A stretch of 64,000 nt of DNA from Heracleum sosnowskyi. Taxonomy: Eukaryota; Streptophyta; Magnoliopsida; Apiales; Apiaceae. Shown here piece after piece: positions 12,244 to 24,509 of this stretch. How positions within the stretch are numbered: position 1 is the stretch's first letter; each line of letters opens with the position of its first letter. A program made the translations under genes and the position numbers. The notes under the pieces are model-generated. The model was not told the origin of the DNA. It saw only the letters and a program-made list of their open reading frames with translations, and searched no databases. The stretch is from NCBI GenBank assembly GCA_030848705.1, contig CM061244.1, positions 108,831,111 to 108,895,110 of the forward strand. The letters run 5' to 3'.

Positions 12244-12614
12244 CTGCTTTGCAACAAAATCTATAATTTGAACCTCAGAGAGATTGCTGCCAGGACTTCT
12301 GACTACATAAGCCATAAGAATCTGGCCTACTTCTTTAATTAGATATCTGACTACATAAGCCATAGGAACCTGCATTGTGTTCCACATATATGAGATGTGT
12401 AAACTTGGTGGTGGTGGTGGTAAGATGAACTGCAACTAAAAATTAATATAGGGCTTAAAAGCATTTAAGAGTCAATCACCTGGTAGACCTTGTACTTTAT
12501 TATTTCTTTTAGTCTATCAACAATAAACAAGAACCCTTCTGAATCAAAATAGCAAGCATCACCAGTCTTTAACCAGCCATCTAAACTAAAGGTTGCAACA
12601 ATTGCTTCATATCT
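12244..12614 (-). pseudogene. 4CL-like acyl-CoA ligase fragment (two exons) captured by the CACTA element
   Basis: Minus-strand exon 12614-12480 encodes EAIVATFSLDGWLKTGD and DRLKEIIKYKVYQ and ends exactly at CAG before GTGATT, where plant 4-coumarate:CoA ligase-like genes commonly have an intron. GWLKTGD and DRLKE.IKYK.YQ are core motifs of the adenylate-forming (ANL) family near the C-terminal hinge. The next exon (about 12371-12244) encodes VGQILMAYVVRSPGSNLSE and DFVAKQ, the following part of the same family. A block around MAYVVR is partly duplicated in this exon, and its donor reads GCATGT rather than GT. Only about 75 residues of a roughly 550-residue enzyme remain, with no catalytic N-terminal domain, so this is a dead fragment. 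Confidence 0.82.
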
Positions 12615-13710
12615 CTAACACAACCTGCATTACGTGGATCATTTTTAATTGTCAACAAGAACCAGTAATAATTCAAAACTCCATAGTGGAGTAAGTTCGA
12701 GTTTAACTAAGTTTGCATATCTCAAATATACTAGTTAACATGAAATAGAACACTCCAACATACCAAACAAGAAATTATCAGACAAGCGCATCAATTCATC
12801 ATCTTCAGTAACATATCATCAAATGATTACATAAAGGCACTCAAAAGAAATAATCCCATTAAATCATAGAGAATCTACGTGTCACATAATAATTTCCCAG
12901 GACAGATGGTTTCCCAAGTTCTCAAGTCTCTGGCCTTTTGGCTCACTTTAGATAACAATCAATCCAATATTAGTTTTATAAATGTGAAAGCACAATATAT
13001 CTTATAGAAAACCCAAATTCAATCATTTCAATAATAAAACCTATGTGTTATAGCATAATATATTAAAAATAGAATTGAATTATATCAATTATATGTGTCA
13101 TTGTCATATATAAAAATGAACAACAAAAAGCATACCCTATTATTATATAGTCATATAATTGTTTAAATGCGAACTCAGTTAGGTACAAGGGCAAACGCGA
13201 GAAAATTAAACTAATTAGGGCACTGCAAAAACAGAGATCTTGATTGCGACACACATATACAGTCATATGTGTATGTATAAACATACATACATATACAATA
13301 ATTTACGGCCACATACCTAAAGCGTATGGTAGATAAAGTTCTTGTAGAGGATTAGGGCACAGTCAACATTGAACGCTTGGATTACAGTTGCAAAGAGTAG
13401 TAAAGATATTGTATATACTCATATACAGGGCAATGACTGCTTTAGTTTCTCTATAACAGAAATTTAAACTAATCCATAAACTTCCAATGCTAGTGGAAAA
13501 AGTGAGAGGATGAATTGTTATCATCCTACCTAATACCTACCGCAATATCAGTTCACTTGCATGAATGCAGGAAAAATTGCCCAACAAAAAATAAAGAAAA
13601 GTACACCATTCATATTGTGTTTTATTTTTTTACCTAAATACTTGCAAGAGATCACTGAATATTATTTTTTCATGTAAACATACTCTTCAGCCAAAAACAT
13701 GAAGACATAC

Positions 13711-13832
13711 CACATATTCCCAACCATGTTTCTCAGCAAATGCCATAGCTGCTTCTTTAGTGTCAAAGCTTAGTCCTGCATCACCGACATTCGCATATGG
13801 TCCCATGTGGATGTCCAGCCCATCAATGAGTA
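13711..13832 (-). pseudogene. NDUFS4 (complex I 18-kDa subunit) exon fragment captured by the CACTA element
   Basis: The minus-strand translation gives SLMGWTST and, after a frame change, PYANVGDAGLSFDTKEA and AFAEKHGWEYVV. This is the conserved C-terminal part of the mitochondrial NADH dehydrogenase iron-sulfur protein 4 (ETC complex I subunit region; usual reading MGWTSTGDPYANVG). A 1-bp deletion between ST and PYANVG breaks the frame. The exon ends before GTATGTC, a good donor site. It is a transduplicated, non-functional piece. The parent gene must be elsewhere. Confidence 0.85.
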
Positions 13833-14218
13833 AGCTCTTGAGAACAAGATCTTGGGTACAAAATATATTTTTAAGGTGGAAAAGTAATGAAGTGAATATA
13901 ATATTATAAAAATAAATAAATTAATAAACATATAAAAACATCTAAAATTCCACTACTCCATCCAATTCATAAGTCATTGCTAGCCTAAAAACCTCTCACA
14001 AAAAATAGAAACCCTGACTTCCTTATCAGAACCACTGCTGCCACATCGAATACTATATACAGATTAATACAAAAACAACACAATTATGCACCTGGTCTAC
14101 TAATAATACTAGAAGCAATCAAATAACCAGAATCATTACATACATAAACATACAACACACAGTGAATTCGATTCAATCTAAATCATACCACACACTCACC
14201 CTGACTCATGTATAATGT

Positions 14219-14336
<118 letters not shown>

Positions 14337-14754
14337 TATACCTGGCAAAGAGAGGGGGGGGGGGGAGGGAGAGGAGAGAGGAAGTGAAGGCAGTAGAACG
14401 GAAGTACGATTATGAAAGTATATTTTGAAGGAAGGAGACTCACTGTATCGAGTGCGATGGAGAGAGTTGGGTTCTAATACCCTGTGAACTTCACTCCCTT
14501 CTGTCATCAATCCACAAATCCTATTGAAAATTTCAATTAGGAACGAACCCAATTAGGGCATGGCTTACAAATTTGATCCCAATTAGTGTCTGAATTTATA
14601 AATGACTAGGGACGAGACAGATTTTCTAGGACTTGAATCAACAAAGACAGAGTTTCATTAGTGAGAGTTTGATTTGGGGCTTAAGTCGAGGGAGAGAGTA
14701 AGACCGAGTAATATTAAAATGTTTTATTTTATTAATACAAAGCTTATATACATC

Positions 14755-15010
14755 GGTTATTAAAAAGACCATCGTATAAATTAATATTATATATGTCGGA
14801 CTTTAAAAGTGCGACATAAAAGGATATTGTATATGTCGGCATTTTATCAGCCGACGTAGATGAATAACATATACGTTGGTTAAGTAATTAACCGACGTAA
14901 AAAATGTATATAAAAGATAAATATATGTCGGTTTTGGAATAGTTCGATGTATAAGACTAGTATATATGTCGGTCTTGTTCAAGTGCGACGTAAAATAGGC
15001 GACGTTGAAG
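14755..15010. repeat. Right subterminal repeat array of the CACTA element
   Basis: Degenerate ATATGTCGG / CCGACGTA / GCGACGTAAA units in both orientations mirror the left array at 11057-11270 and lead into the terminal TACTAGTG. Confidence 0.8.
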
Positions 15011-15430
15011 ATCATTTTTGTACTAGTGTATTATTATAAGTAAACTAGCCTCTATTTGGTTGGTCGTTGGTCGTTGGTACTTTACATAACAACCGTTAGA
15101 TTGAATGATAGATAAAAGGAGAACCGTTGGATGTAATGTTAAAAGAATATTTTTTTCTTGATATTCAAAATGCTCCCACGGGTTCAAGGTTCGAATCTCG
15201 TCAACAACATATTATTATCAAATATTTATATTACCTATTTTTCTAAGCTACATTCAGAAGTTCAAGATATTATTCCTATTGACAATATATTAAAAAAAAT
15301 TATCATCAAAATACAAACAAATGCTTATAATAACATCATACATACATTATTAATTTTTAAAAAATTATTTTCTTCTGATCAAATCATATAATCAAAATAC
15401 AGATAGTAAAAAAAAATATTCTAAAATTCA

Positions 15431-15458
15431 TCCGTGCATCGCACGGATTATAGGCTAG
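15431..15458 (+). other. Helitron 3' terminus
   Basis: TCCGTGCATCGCACGGA forms a 7-bp stem with a 3-base loop and is followed by TTATAGGCTAG and then T. It marks the end of a short non-autonomous Helitron of perhaps 400 bp lying between the CACTA element and this point. The 5' end (a TC near 15052) is a guess. Confidence 0.6.
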
Positions 15459-15669
15459 TATTTATAATAATGATAAATTTGTATATTTGACACCCCTCAA
15501 AGGTGGTTTTATTGGAGATGCTCTTAGAAAAATAACGCGTGGGTTTAGGCCTACCAACTCAAACCGAAGAAAAAGATTTAAGCCTAGATATACAATAGTT
15601 GAGGACCAAACCTTTAAACCCCAAATGCTCTTCTATCCGAGTTCCGAGTTCCAGTTCCAACTCTTCTGA

Positions 15670-16133
15670 GAGCAACTCCAACACAACACTAAATCACTAT
15701 AATAATGATTGATATAGTGTAAAAACAACTCTAATGCAACACTAAAAAGGTGACCCAAAGACACCAAATGAGTTTTGGATCACCAAATTTGGTGACAAAA
15801 GTACATTTGGTGATACTTTGACACCAAATTTGGTGACTTTCAAAATTCCCATTATACACTTATGTTTGTTAATAAAACAAGTTTTTTATTGTCCTATTGA
15901 ACTTCTTTCTTTTGTATTTTTCAACTTTAGATTTATTAAGAATATAAAAATGAGAAAAAGTTAGAATATTCCATTTTTTATGTAAAAGATTCATTTTAGT
16001 GTTAAGTATAATGTCAATTGGGATGGAGTGCATTTTATGGATAGTGTCATTTTGACACCAAAATAGTGTTACAGTGACATGACACTAAAATAGTGTTATG
16101 ACACTATTTTGATGTCTTGGGTTGGAGATGGTC
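15670..16133. mobile_element. Harbinger-like MITE, 464 bp
   Basis: The ends GAGCAACTCCAAC and (inverted) GACCATCTCCAAC match at 10 of 13 bases. The flanking triplets are TGA and TAA, a degenerate form of the usual TWA duplication. Inside are several copies of ACACCAAATTTGGTGA-like palindromes and TGACACTATTTTG units. It resembles the MITE at 57756 in its ends only. It is non-coding. Confidence 0.55.
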
Positions 16134-17539
16134 TAAGAAAACCACAAAAGTTCATTGACTTATTTTAAAATAAACTCAACATGAATAATCATTAGTTTAT
16201 CTTCTAAAGCAAAGTACTAATGATTATAATCATTACAAGATAAGATAATAATTTATCTTTTAAAATAATAAAATTCAACTCTTATATAAATATAACTAGT
16301 TGAAAATCCGTGATTCGCGATGGCGTAATAATTTTTTTTTTAAAAACTCTATTAATTAAATTATGAAAATTACCCGGTCCTCGCTAATAAGTCATCCTCC
16401 CGTGAAACACGCTTTCCTTTTTAATATCAAAATCTCAAATTTAATATATTGAATATATACTTGTCTTATATATTAATATTTATGTTACCATACTCCTTTT
16501 TAATGAGCCACTTTTTCGTTGAAAAAACACCTATGTAAATTCACAATCATATTTTACTTCCGGTATAACTTTTAACTATATATTTTTCATATAACTTGAA
16601 CTCTTCTCCTCTATAAATTTGCACACCTATTCTACTCCGAATAGAACTTTTAATTATGTCTACAAACACGTAATTTACTTTTAATAAAACTTTTAATTGT
16701 ATGTATTTTTTATAAATTCGAACTCTTCTCATCTATAAATTCGAACATTTATTCTACTTTTAGTAGAACTTTTAATTATATGGCTTACTTATAAATTTGA
16801 ACTATTCCCCTCTATAAATTCGAACACCTACTCTACTTCAAATAAAACTTTATTTATATGTATTCTCTATAAATTCGAACTCTCATTCTCTATAAATTCG
16901 AACACCTATTCTATTTCAAATATGTTAAATAATATTTTTTAATTTATTAGTATTTAAAATTTTAAACCTCTAGAAAAATTAAAAAAAAATAGATTGAGAC
17001 GATTGTAGAGACGCCACCACACCTAACATCACCTCCCGCGGCGTTTATAAATTTAAAAAAAAAAAATTATCGGTACAAAATTCTAATAATTACTCATTCC
17101 TCTCTAATAAGCGTCCTCCTGTTAAACACATTTCTTCAGCTCTCTTGTTAATTAGATCGAAACCACAATTTTAACATATAATGTCAATACTTATGTTATA
17201 TATGATTAATATTTATGTTAGCATACTCCTTTTTAATGAGCAGTTTTCTCGTTGAACATGTTTCTGCTTAAAAAAATCACTTCCTTGTTACTTCTCATGT
17301 CTCACGTTGACGATGTACTAAATAAATGTTACCTCTTATTAATTTTATTTAAATATAATTTATATATTTTCAAATTTTAATTTAAGTGATCTTATCATTA
17401 TTTGGACAATTTGACTCATAATAATTCACATTTTTAACTATGATCTAATTTTTATATAATTAGTAGTACCTTTTTCCAATAAGTTAAAAGATTAAATGAG
17501 AAAGTTTTGATTTTTATTTAGGATTTATCACACATTAAC
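16134..17539. other. AT-rich repeats with a minus-strand Helitron-like end, no gene
   Basis: ACTAGT at about 16295 followed by ATCCGTGATTCGCGATGG resembles a degenerate minus-strand Helitron 3' end. From 16556 to 16930, units like CTATAAATTCGAAC(A/T)CCTA recur about five times, and relatives occur near 31420-31560 and 56540-56700. A block at 16377-16530 is repeated at 17092-17260 at perhaps 70 percent identity. No coding frame is credible. Confidence 0.5.
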
Positions 17540-19172
17540 TCCTTATATATAATAAGCGTAAGAGAGATCTTATCCAAAACTTTGGTCGGTCACTGTACTA
17601 CCAAAAGTATACGATCCGTTGGATTATAAAACTATAAATATTCAAATCGATGAGTACCGTCAGATATAATATTAAAAATTGTATTTGATCAAGGATAGTA
17701 TTTAAATACTAAAATGTGTATTTTGATAATTTAAACCTATTATAAATGAGTTTTCTATATTGAATAGAAATCTTTATGTAAAAATTCGTAATTATCTTTT
17801 CTCTTTATTTTATGGATAGTTCCAGTTAGATAGTAATTATTAAACCATCATTAAATTAAAGATAATTTTGTAAGCTTCGCGTGGGCTGTAAAATCGTTAA
17901 AATCTGTTGTCTAAAACTCAAGATAGAGCCCAAGAGCCCAAACAATAAAGTTATTATCTAAATTTTAATAAATATTTTTTTATTATTGTAGCACCAATTT
18001 ATTTTTTTTTCCTAATTCTTTTAAATTTATAAATTCTTTGTTTATTTCAATAAAATATTAAAATCAATTTAAGAAAAAATTAAAATCGATCTGGTCCGTG
18101 TACGATCAGTATACGACCAAATTAATAATTATAGATCGATGAGAATTGTTAGATCTAATATTAAAAAGTGTATCTCATTAATAATAGAATTATATTTAAA
18201 TACTAAAAAGTGTATTTTGATAATTTTAAAAAAATTCTATGTAAAAATTCTTAAATATATTTTCTCTTGAATTTATGTATAGTTCCGGTTAGATAATAAT
18301 TGTTAAACCAAATATCAAGATAACAATTCATATTGATTACAATGATACCCTACGTTATAAGAGACTTAGGAGAACTTCTGTATATGAATAAATTTAAACA
18401 CTTTTTTTTCTGAAGGAACATAACAATTCGATTAATCCAAATTATAATTATATTATTTTACACATAACAAACATAAAATGATAATATCAAAATATTATAA
18501 AAATGTTGAGGGTTTCATATTCATAAACGATAATTTTGAATATAATACTTATATTAAAATGTGTATTTGATTAAATGTAGGATTATATTTAAATACTAAG
18601 AAGTGTGCTTTGATAATTTAAACCAATTATAAATTGGTTTTCTATATTGAATTGAATTCTTTGTGTAAAACTTCTTAACCATCTTTTCTTTTCGGTTTAT
18701 TTTATGGGTAGGTCAACTGGTCAAGTTAGATAATAATTATTAAACCATCATTAAATTAAAGATAATTTTGTTAGTTTCGCATGAGTTGTAAAATCGTCAA
18801 AATTCAATTTCTAAAACTTAGGATAGAACTCAAATATTAAAGTGAGTATCTAAATTTTAATAATTTTTTTTTATTATTTTAGCACCAATTTATTTATTTT
18901 TCCACTAATTCTTTTAAATATAAAAATTTTATGTTTCTTTCAATAAAGTATCAAAATTAATTAAGAACAAATTCAAATCGATTAAGAATATAATAATATG
19001 AGAATAAAATTTTATATAATCATAACATAATTTTTATTCTATTTAATAATTTTTAAGTAATAATGTATTTTAAAATTTTATTTACACTGTAAATAAAACC
19101 GAAACATTAAAAGTAAAAGCAGTTATTAATATACTTATATCAGTATATACTTGATATCCTTATTATATTAAA
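17540..19172 (+). mobile_element. Helitron-associated module, copy 1 (about 1.63 kb)
   Basis: It starts TCCTTATATATAATAAGCG and runs to ATATTAA just before ATCCTTATC. It is nearly collinear and highly similar to 37560-39212, and an internally deleted copy lies at 21572-22199. It is non-coding. The module has no hairpin or CTRR end of its own. Each copy is joined at its right edge to a Helitron-like 5' end, so it probably moved as the left part of a longer Helitron. Confidence 0.65.
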
Positions 19173-19178
19173 TCCTTA

Positions 19179-20341
19179 TCTATACTATATTATTAAAGAC
19201 GAAACAATAAAAGTTTTGGTCGGCCTATCTATAATCAATTTATTAATAACCAATTACCTTTTTTCACTACAGTATCTATTTTATTTTATTTTTTTAAACC
19301 AAACCAACTCATCTTCTAAAAATAAAACGGGCAACGTATATATAATATGATAATATTATTATATATTTATAACTGATTATCTTTTTCAGCTAAAACACAT
19401 TATTTTTATCTAAAACAACTCATCTTATAAATAGGACACGTATATGGAAACCAAGTTATTGATAACCAATTACCTTTTTCAACTAAATTATATTACCTAT
19501 TTCATATATCTATTTAACTAAAACAAATCATTTTCTAAAAATAAGACGGGCAATATATATATAAAATGGTAAAATTATTATATATTTATAACCAACAGCT
19601 AAAATACACTATGTATTTTATATTTTCTAACTAAAACAACTTATCTTCTAAATATAATACATGCAAAATAAATATACAATGGTAATATTGTTTTATATAA
19701 ATATTTTCTTTTCAGCTAAAACAAATTACCTCTTTTATATTTTCTAACTTAAACAACTAATTTTCTAAAAGTAATGCAGACGTATATATATAAAAATTAA
19801 TATAATTTTATAAAATTGTTAATAAGTAACTAATTGTCTTTTTAAGGATATTACATGTTTATATTTTTTAACTGAAACAACTCATGTTCAAATTAAAAAT
19901 AACACGGGCAAAAGATAGATATATTGGTAATATTATTATATTAAACTTATGAAATTCATGTTTATTATAGTTTTTTTAACATTCAATTTAAATGAGATAA
20001 TTAATTAAAATAAAAGTAATAGTATATTCAAATAAACTCGGTATATTGAACAAGCACATATTTTGATATTTGCACTTGAGTCCCTTTTTAGATTTTTAAG
20101 AGTAAAAAAATACGAATCATTAGATATGTTATTTTAAAATATTTTATATTTTAATATCTAAAATACTACTTTTGATTACGTCAATATTATATTAAATTTA
20201 AATATTATATTGTTAGATTTATAAATCCAATATCTATATATATATATTAAAATTTTATCAAATTATATATAATAACTAAAATCTAAATAAAAAATAAGAA
20301 AATATTAAAGAAGACCGTGCATCGCACGGGATATAAGTTAG
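19179..20341 (+). mobile_element. Non-autonomous Helitron, about 1.16 kb
   Basis: The 5' end is TCTATACTATATTATTAAAG after an A. The 3' end has the hairpin CCGTGCATCGCACGG (about 20315-20329) followed by GATATAAGTTAG and then T. The insertion is between A and T, as expected. The interior consists of direct repeats with CAATTACCTTTTTCA and AACTAAAACAACTCAT units. No Rep or helicase is encoded. Confidence 0.72.
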
Positions 20342-21571
20342 TTATAAAAAATTATAATAGTCTATTTATTGACCTCAACCATGACCATCTTACTTTTTTT
20401 AAAATACATAAATATACTAATATTTTATCTAGGGGAAGCCGGTCAGTTAATTATGAAGAAGTAGAAACCTATAATCGAATTTTTGTGTGAATCAGTAGAA
20501 ATGTTTGGTATTCTTGACCGAGCCTTCATGTTTTTAACAAAATCTGATAATATTTTGTGTAAATATAATTAGTCTGCCCACAAATTATACATAATTAATT
20601 TACTTATGATATATCAACTACTTTACAAACTTCTCACCAATCACCCTACTTGAGATTCGATGTAGAGACCTGTAAGTTTACCAACGTTTGAATTAAAATT
20701 CTAAACGTAAAAAAAGTAGAACAAAAAAGAATATAAAAATATTTAAAATAAATTATATCATGTAATTGCATGAGAAAATGCTCTTAATATCATATTTTGA
20801 TAGGTGAATTGCCCCAATTATCATTTATCGGGATTCGTGTCCTTTCTACCCACTCCTATACGCATATGTTGTGTGCGTATATTGAAAACTCACAAAACCA
20901 TTAATAATAGATGAAAGTGAAAAGCATCTTCATCTCCCTCCTGTTGCCCCAACCATCAAGTCGTGCACCTATATTATCTTCCAATTCTTTGGTCTATTAG
21001 CTACACCAATATCAAATTCTTCAAACCTTCGTGTAATCAAAACTTTTACTCTCTCTTTATCATCTATTAATTGTGATTTCTCTCACCCAACACAAAACTT
21101 CACTGTTATGAGTTTGTCCCATGTTCTTGAGTATTAATAAAAAAGCTCAAATTTGGAAAAGTATACGAGTGTGTATATTTGTATATATGCAAAAATATAT
21201 GTATTTGATTGAGGATAAGAGGGAAACCGACAGATTGGATAAATTGGATTTGTGCTGCATTTGCATCGTTAGTGGGTAGATGACAGTCGGGGAGGGGTTT
21301 GCGTTTGTGATGGAAAACAATTAGGAAAATAAGAAATTGAGCACATTCGCATCATGTGGATGCGTATTTTATGGCTTTCGCATCATATGGATGCCGTACA
21401 CACGCAGATAGGAGATGCGTATAGATCCCCGCGCATTTTCAGAATGCGTATAAGATATTCTTGCTTGGAGTACACAGCTGTTGTCAAAATAGGGTCAAAA
21501 TAGCTGTTGTCAAAATAGGGGCAGAAGAGATGTACGCATTATCCTGATGCGTATACAAGCCCTACGCATTA
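20342..21571. other. Unclassified repeat fragment with dispersed ATGCGTAT motif
   Basis: From about 20790 the sequence becomes less AT-rich and carries repeated ATGCGTAT / ATACGCAT copies (near 20857, 20875, 21357, 21413, 21445, 21533, 21550 and 21562). The same motif resumes at 31268, beyond the Helitron-retrotransposon nest, so 20790-21571 and 31266-31400 were once continuous. A 16-base unit GCTGTTGTCAAAATAG is duplicated at 21477-21520. No coding frame was found. It is probably the remains of another LTR element. Confidence 0.5.
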
Positions 21572-22199
21572 ACCTTATATATAATAAGCGTAAGGGAGAT
21601 CTTATCCAAAACTTTGGTCGGTCACTGTACTACTAAAAGTATACGATCTGTTGGATTATAAAATTATAAATATTCAAATCGACGAGGACCGTCAGATATA
21701 ATATTAAAAATTGTATTTGATTAATAATAGGATATTATTTAAATACTAAAAGGTGTATTTTGATAATTTAAACCTATTATAAATGAGTTTTCTATATTGA
21801 ATAGAAATCTTTATGTAAAAATTCGTAATTATCTTTTCTCTTTATTTTATGGATAGTTCCAGTTAGATAATAATTATTAAACCATCATTAAATTAAAGAT
21901 AATTTTATAAGCTTCGCATGGGTTGTAAAATCGATATGGTCCGTGTACGATCAGTATACGACCAAATTAATAATTATAGTTAGATCTTAAATAGATCAAT
22001 GAGAATTGTTAGATCTAATATTAAAAAGTGTATCTGATTAATAACAGAATTATATTTAAATACTAAAAAGTGTATTTTGATAATTTAAAATTTTTCTATG
22101 TAAAAATTTTTAAATATCTTTTCTCTTGAAACATTAAAAGTAAAAGTAGTTAGTAAGATATTTATATCAGTATATACTTGATATCCTTATTATATTTAA
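21572..22199 (+). mobile_element. Helitron-associated module, copy 3, internally deleted (628 bp)
   Basis: Both edges match those of the modules at 17540-19172 and 37560-39212, but about 1 kb of the middle is missing. It is directly followed by the Helitron starting at 22200. Confidence 0.65.
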
Positions 22200-22967
22200 T
22201 CCTTATATATAATAATCATAATAGGGATCTTATCCCAAATTTTGGTCGTAGACAACCAAATTAATAAGGATCATTAGATCTTAACTAGATAAATGAAAAT
22301 CGTTAGATCAAATATTAAAAAAGTTTATTTTATTAATAATAGGATTATATTTAAATTCTAAAAGGTGTATTTTGATAATTTAAACCAAATATACCAAATA
22401 TAAATAAGTTTTCTATATTGAATAGAATTCTCCATGTAAAAAATCTGTGACTTTATTTTCTCTTCCATGGACAATTCCACCTAGATAAAAATTGTTAAAC
22501 CATTTTTTAATTAAAGATAATTTAGTTATCTTCATGTGGGTGTAAAATCGTCAAAATATGATTTTTAAAACACAAGATAAATCCCAAATTAATAAAGTGA
22601 ATATTTAAATTCTAATAATAATTATTATGTCATCATTATTTTAACACCAATTTAATTACTTTTTTCTAACTATTTTAAATTTAGAAATCTATGTTCAAAA
22701 ATTAAAATCAATCTAAGAAAAATTCAAATCAACAAAGAATATAATAATACGAGGATAAAATTTTATAAAATTGTGCATATTTTTAATCCTATTTTATTAA
22801 GTTTTATATCATAACTAATCAAATATTATTTATTATTAAATAATAAATTATACGTAAATGGTGATTTTGTTTTATAAGAACTCATACAGACCTAATTTCA
22901 TTGCTAGGAACTATATTCATATTTTTAAAAAAAACCTTATTTTGAAAATTTAGACTCAGCTACAGAA

Positions 22968-24212
22968 TGAGAATCAACACCTAGAGGGGAGGGGTGAATA
23001 GGTGTTATGACTAACAATGACCGATTTTAATTATTACCAAGTTATGTGACTGAAAAAGCAAAAATCAGTCTGTTTTTGCTGTCTGGCAGCTTACTGAGTT
23101 TACAAAATATAGAGTGGCAGCTAGCTACATTGTTCACAGCAGTATAGAAAATGTGCAGAAAATAAAGAACACACAGCAATTTTAGCCAGGTTCGACCCCT
23201 ATCTCCTATAGGTCTACGTCCTGGTCCTTTACCAACACGGCAAAGGAATATATTATTGATCAAAGTGAATTACAACTACACAATACAATAATATATCTCC
23301 CTGAACTCCCTGTTACTGTTAGCAGCTTGCTGAAACACCTTGTTCCTTGAACACAGCTCTCTAAGTACTATACTAATCCAAGTATAAACTCCTCTAGCTA
23401 TCAAGTTCCTTGAACCCTTGTTTCCCAAGCTCACGAAACCAGCAACTACCAACTTACAAGTTGAACAATACAAAGATATAAAGAATTACAACCAAAACTA
23501 TGAACTCTAATCAAGAATATATATCGTATAATATATAAGAGCTCAAGTATGTAAAGATTTTGCAAATCAGCCTTTGATAGTACTTGTGTTTTCTTTAAAA
23601 CGTTGTCCAACAACTGAGAATGAAAACCACACAAGTATTTATATAATGAACAAATGATTTTGAATTAATCTAACAACCAACGGTCTTGACTACCAAGTCT
23701 CACGTTTTTGTTCCTTGATTAATTCAAGCCCAACGTTCATGAAAGTAACGTTTAGAAACCAGAAAAATAGAGAGAATAAGAACGTTTAGAAGACACGTTC
23801 AACTGGTTTGAAAACCCTAATAAAATAGAAGTCGTTAAAAGATAAAACGTTTATAAACAACTTCCTATAATATAGGAATTATATATATATGAAAATAAAT
23901 TCGAAATTATTTGAGCCCATATATATATATACACCATATATAACTGATAGAGTCCTTACAAAACGTTTCCTAGAATATTTCCTATAAATTAGGACTGAAA
24001 CTCTATCTGCTGGAAGTGTTGTCAGCTTGCTGCCTGCGTACAAAATTACTCTGCCAGCTTTCTGCCTGCAAAGAAAATAAATCTGCCAGCTAGCTGCTAC
24101 AACATGTTTTGTTAGAAAATACACAGTATTTATCTCCTGCAAAACCATGTTAGTACAACATACTTAACCCAGCTTACTGCTATAGTGTTATCATCAAAAT
24201 ACCAGGGTTTCA
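22968..24212 (-). repeat. 3' LTR of the minus-strand SIRE-type element (1245 bp)
   Basis: On the minus strand it begins TGAAACCCTGG and ends GATTCTCA. It carries several CAGCTTGCTG-type motifs (near 23087, 23321, 24014 and 24170). The open frames inside (for example 23042-23263) are LTR sequence shared by both LTRs and are not genes. Confidence 0.95.
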
Positions 24213-24509
24213 ATCTCCCCCTTTTTGATGATTACACACCAATATTCAGGAGCAAAATACTCCCCCTAAAATTATGCTTCCTTTGCAAAAAGATTAGCAT
24301 TCTATCCAAGCATCTAAGCATATTTTCATGGTATCACATTAAAATTTTGCATTAGCATAAATTCACATTAAAATCATGTGACCCAATGAGTAACTAAAAA
24401 AACTCCCCCTAAATCACACATACTATGATCCTGAATTTTCTCCCCCTTATTCATCAAAAAGGTTATTCACATGTTATCAATAATAGAAAATTCAAATACG
24501 CATAGATTA
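24213..24509 (-). other. Region with four polypurine-tract-like motifs before the 3' LTR
   Basis: On the minus strand AGGGGGAG occurs four times (plus-strand CTCCCCCT near 24215, 24261, 24403 and 24440). The one next to the LTR (AAAGGGGGAGAT) is the functional type. Multiple tracts upstream of the 3' LTR are a described Sirevirus hallmark. Confidence 0.8.

Noticed and set aside
23042..24148. Four open frames repeated exactly at 28734-29840
   Set aside because: They lie in the two LTRs of one retrotransposon. The duplication is the LTR pair, not a duplicated gene cluster.
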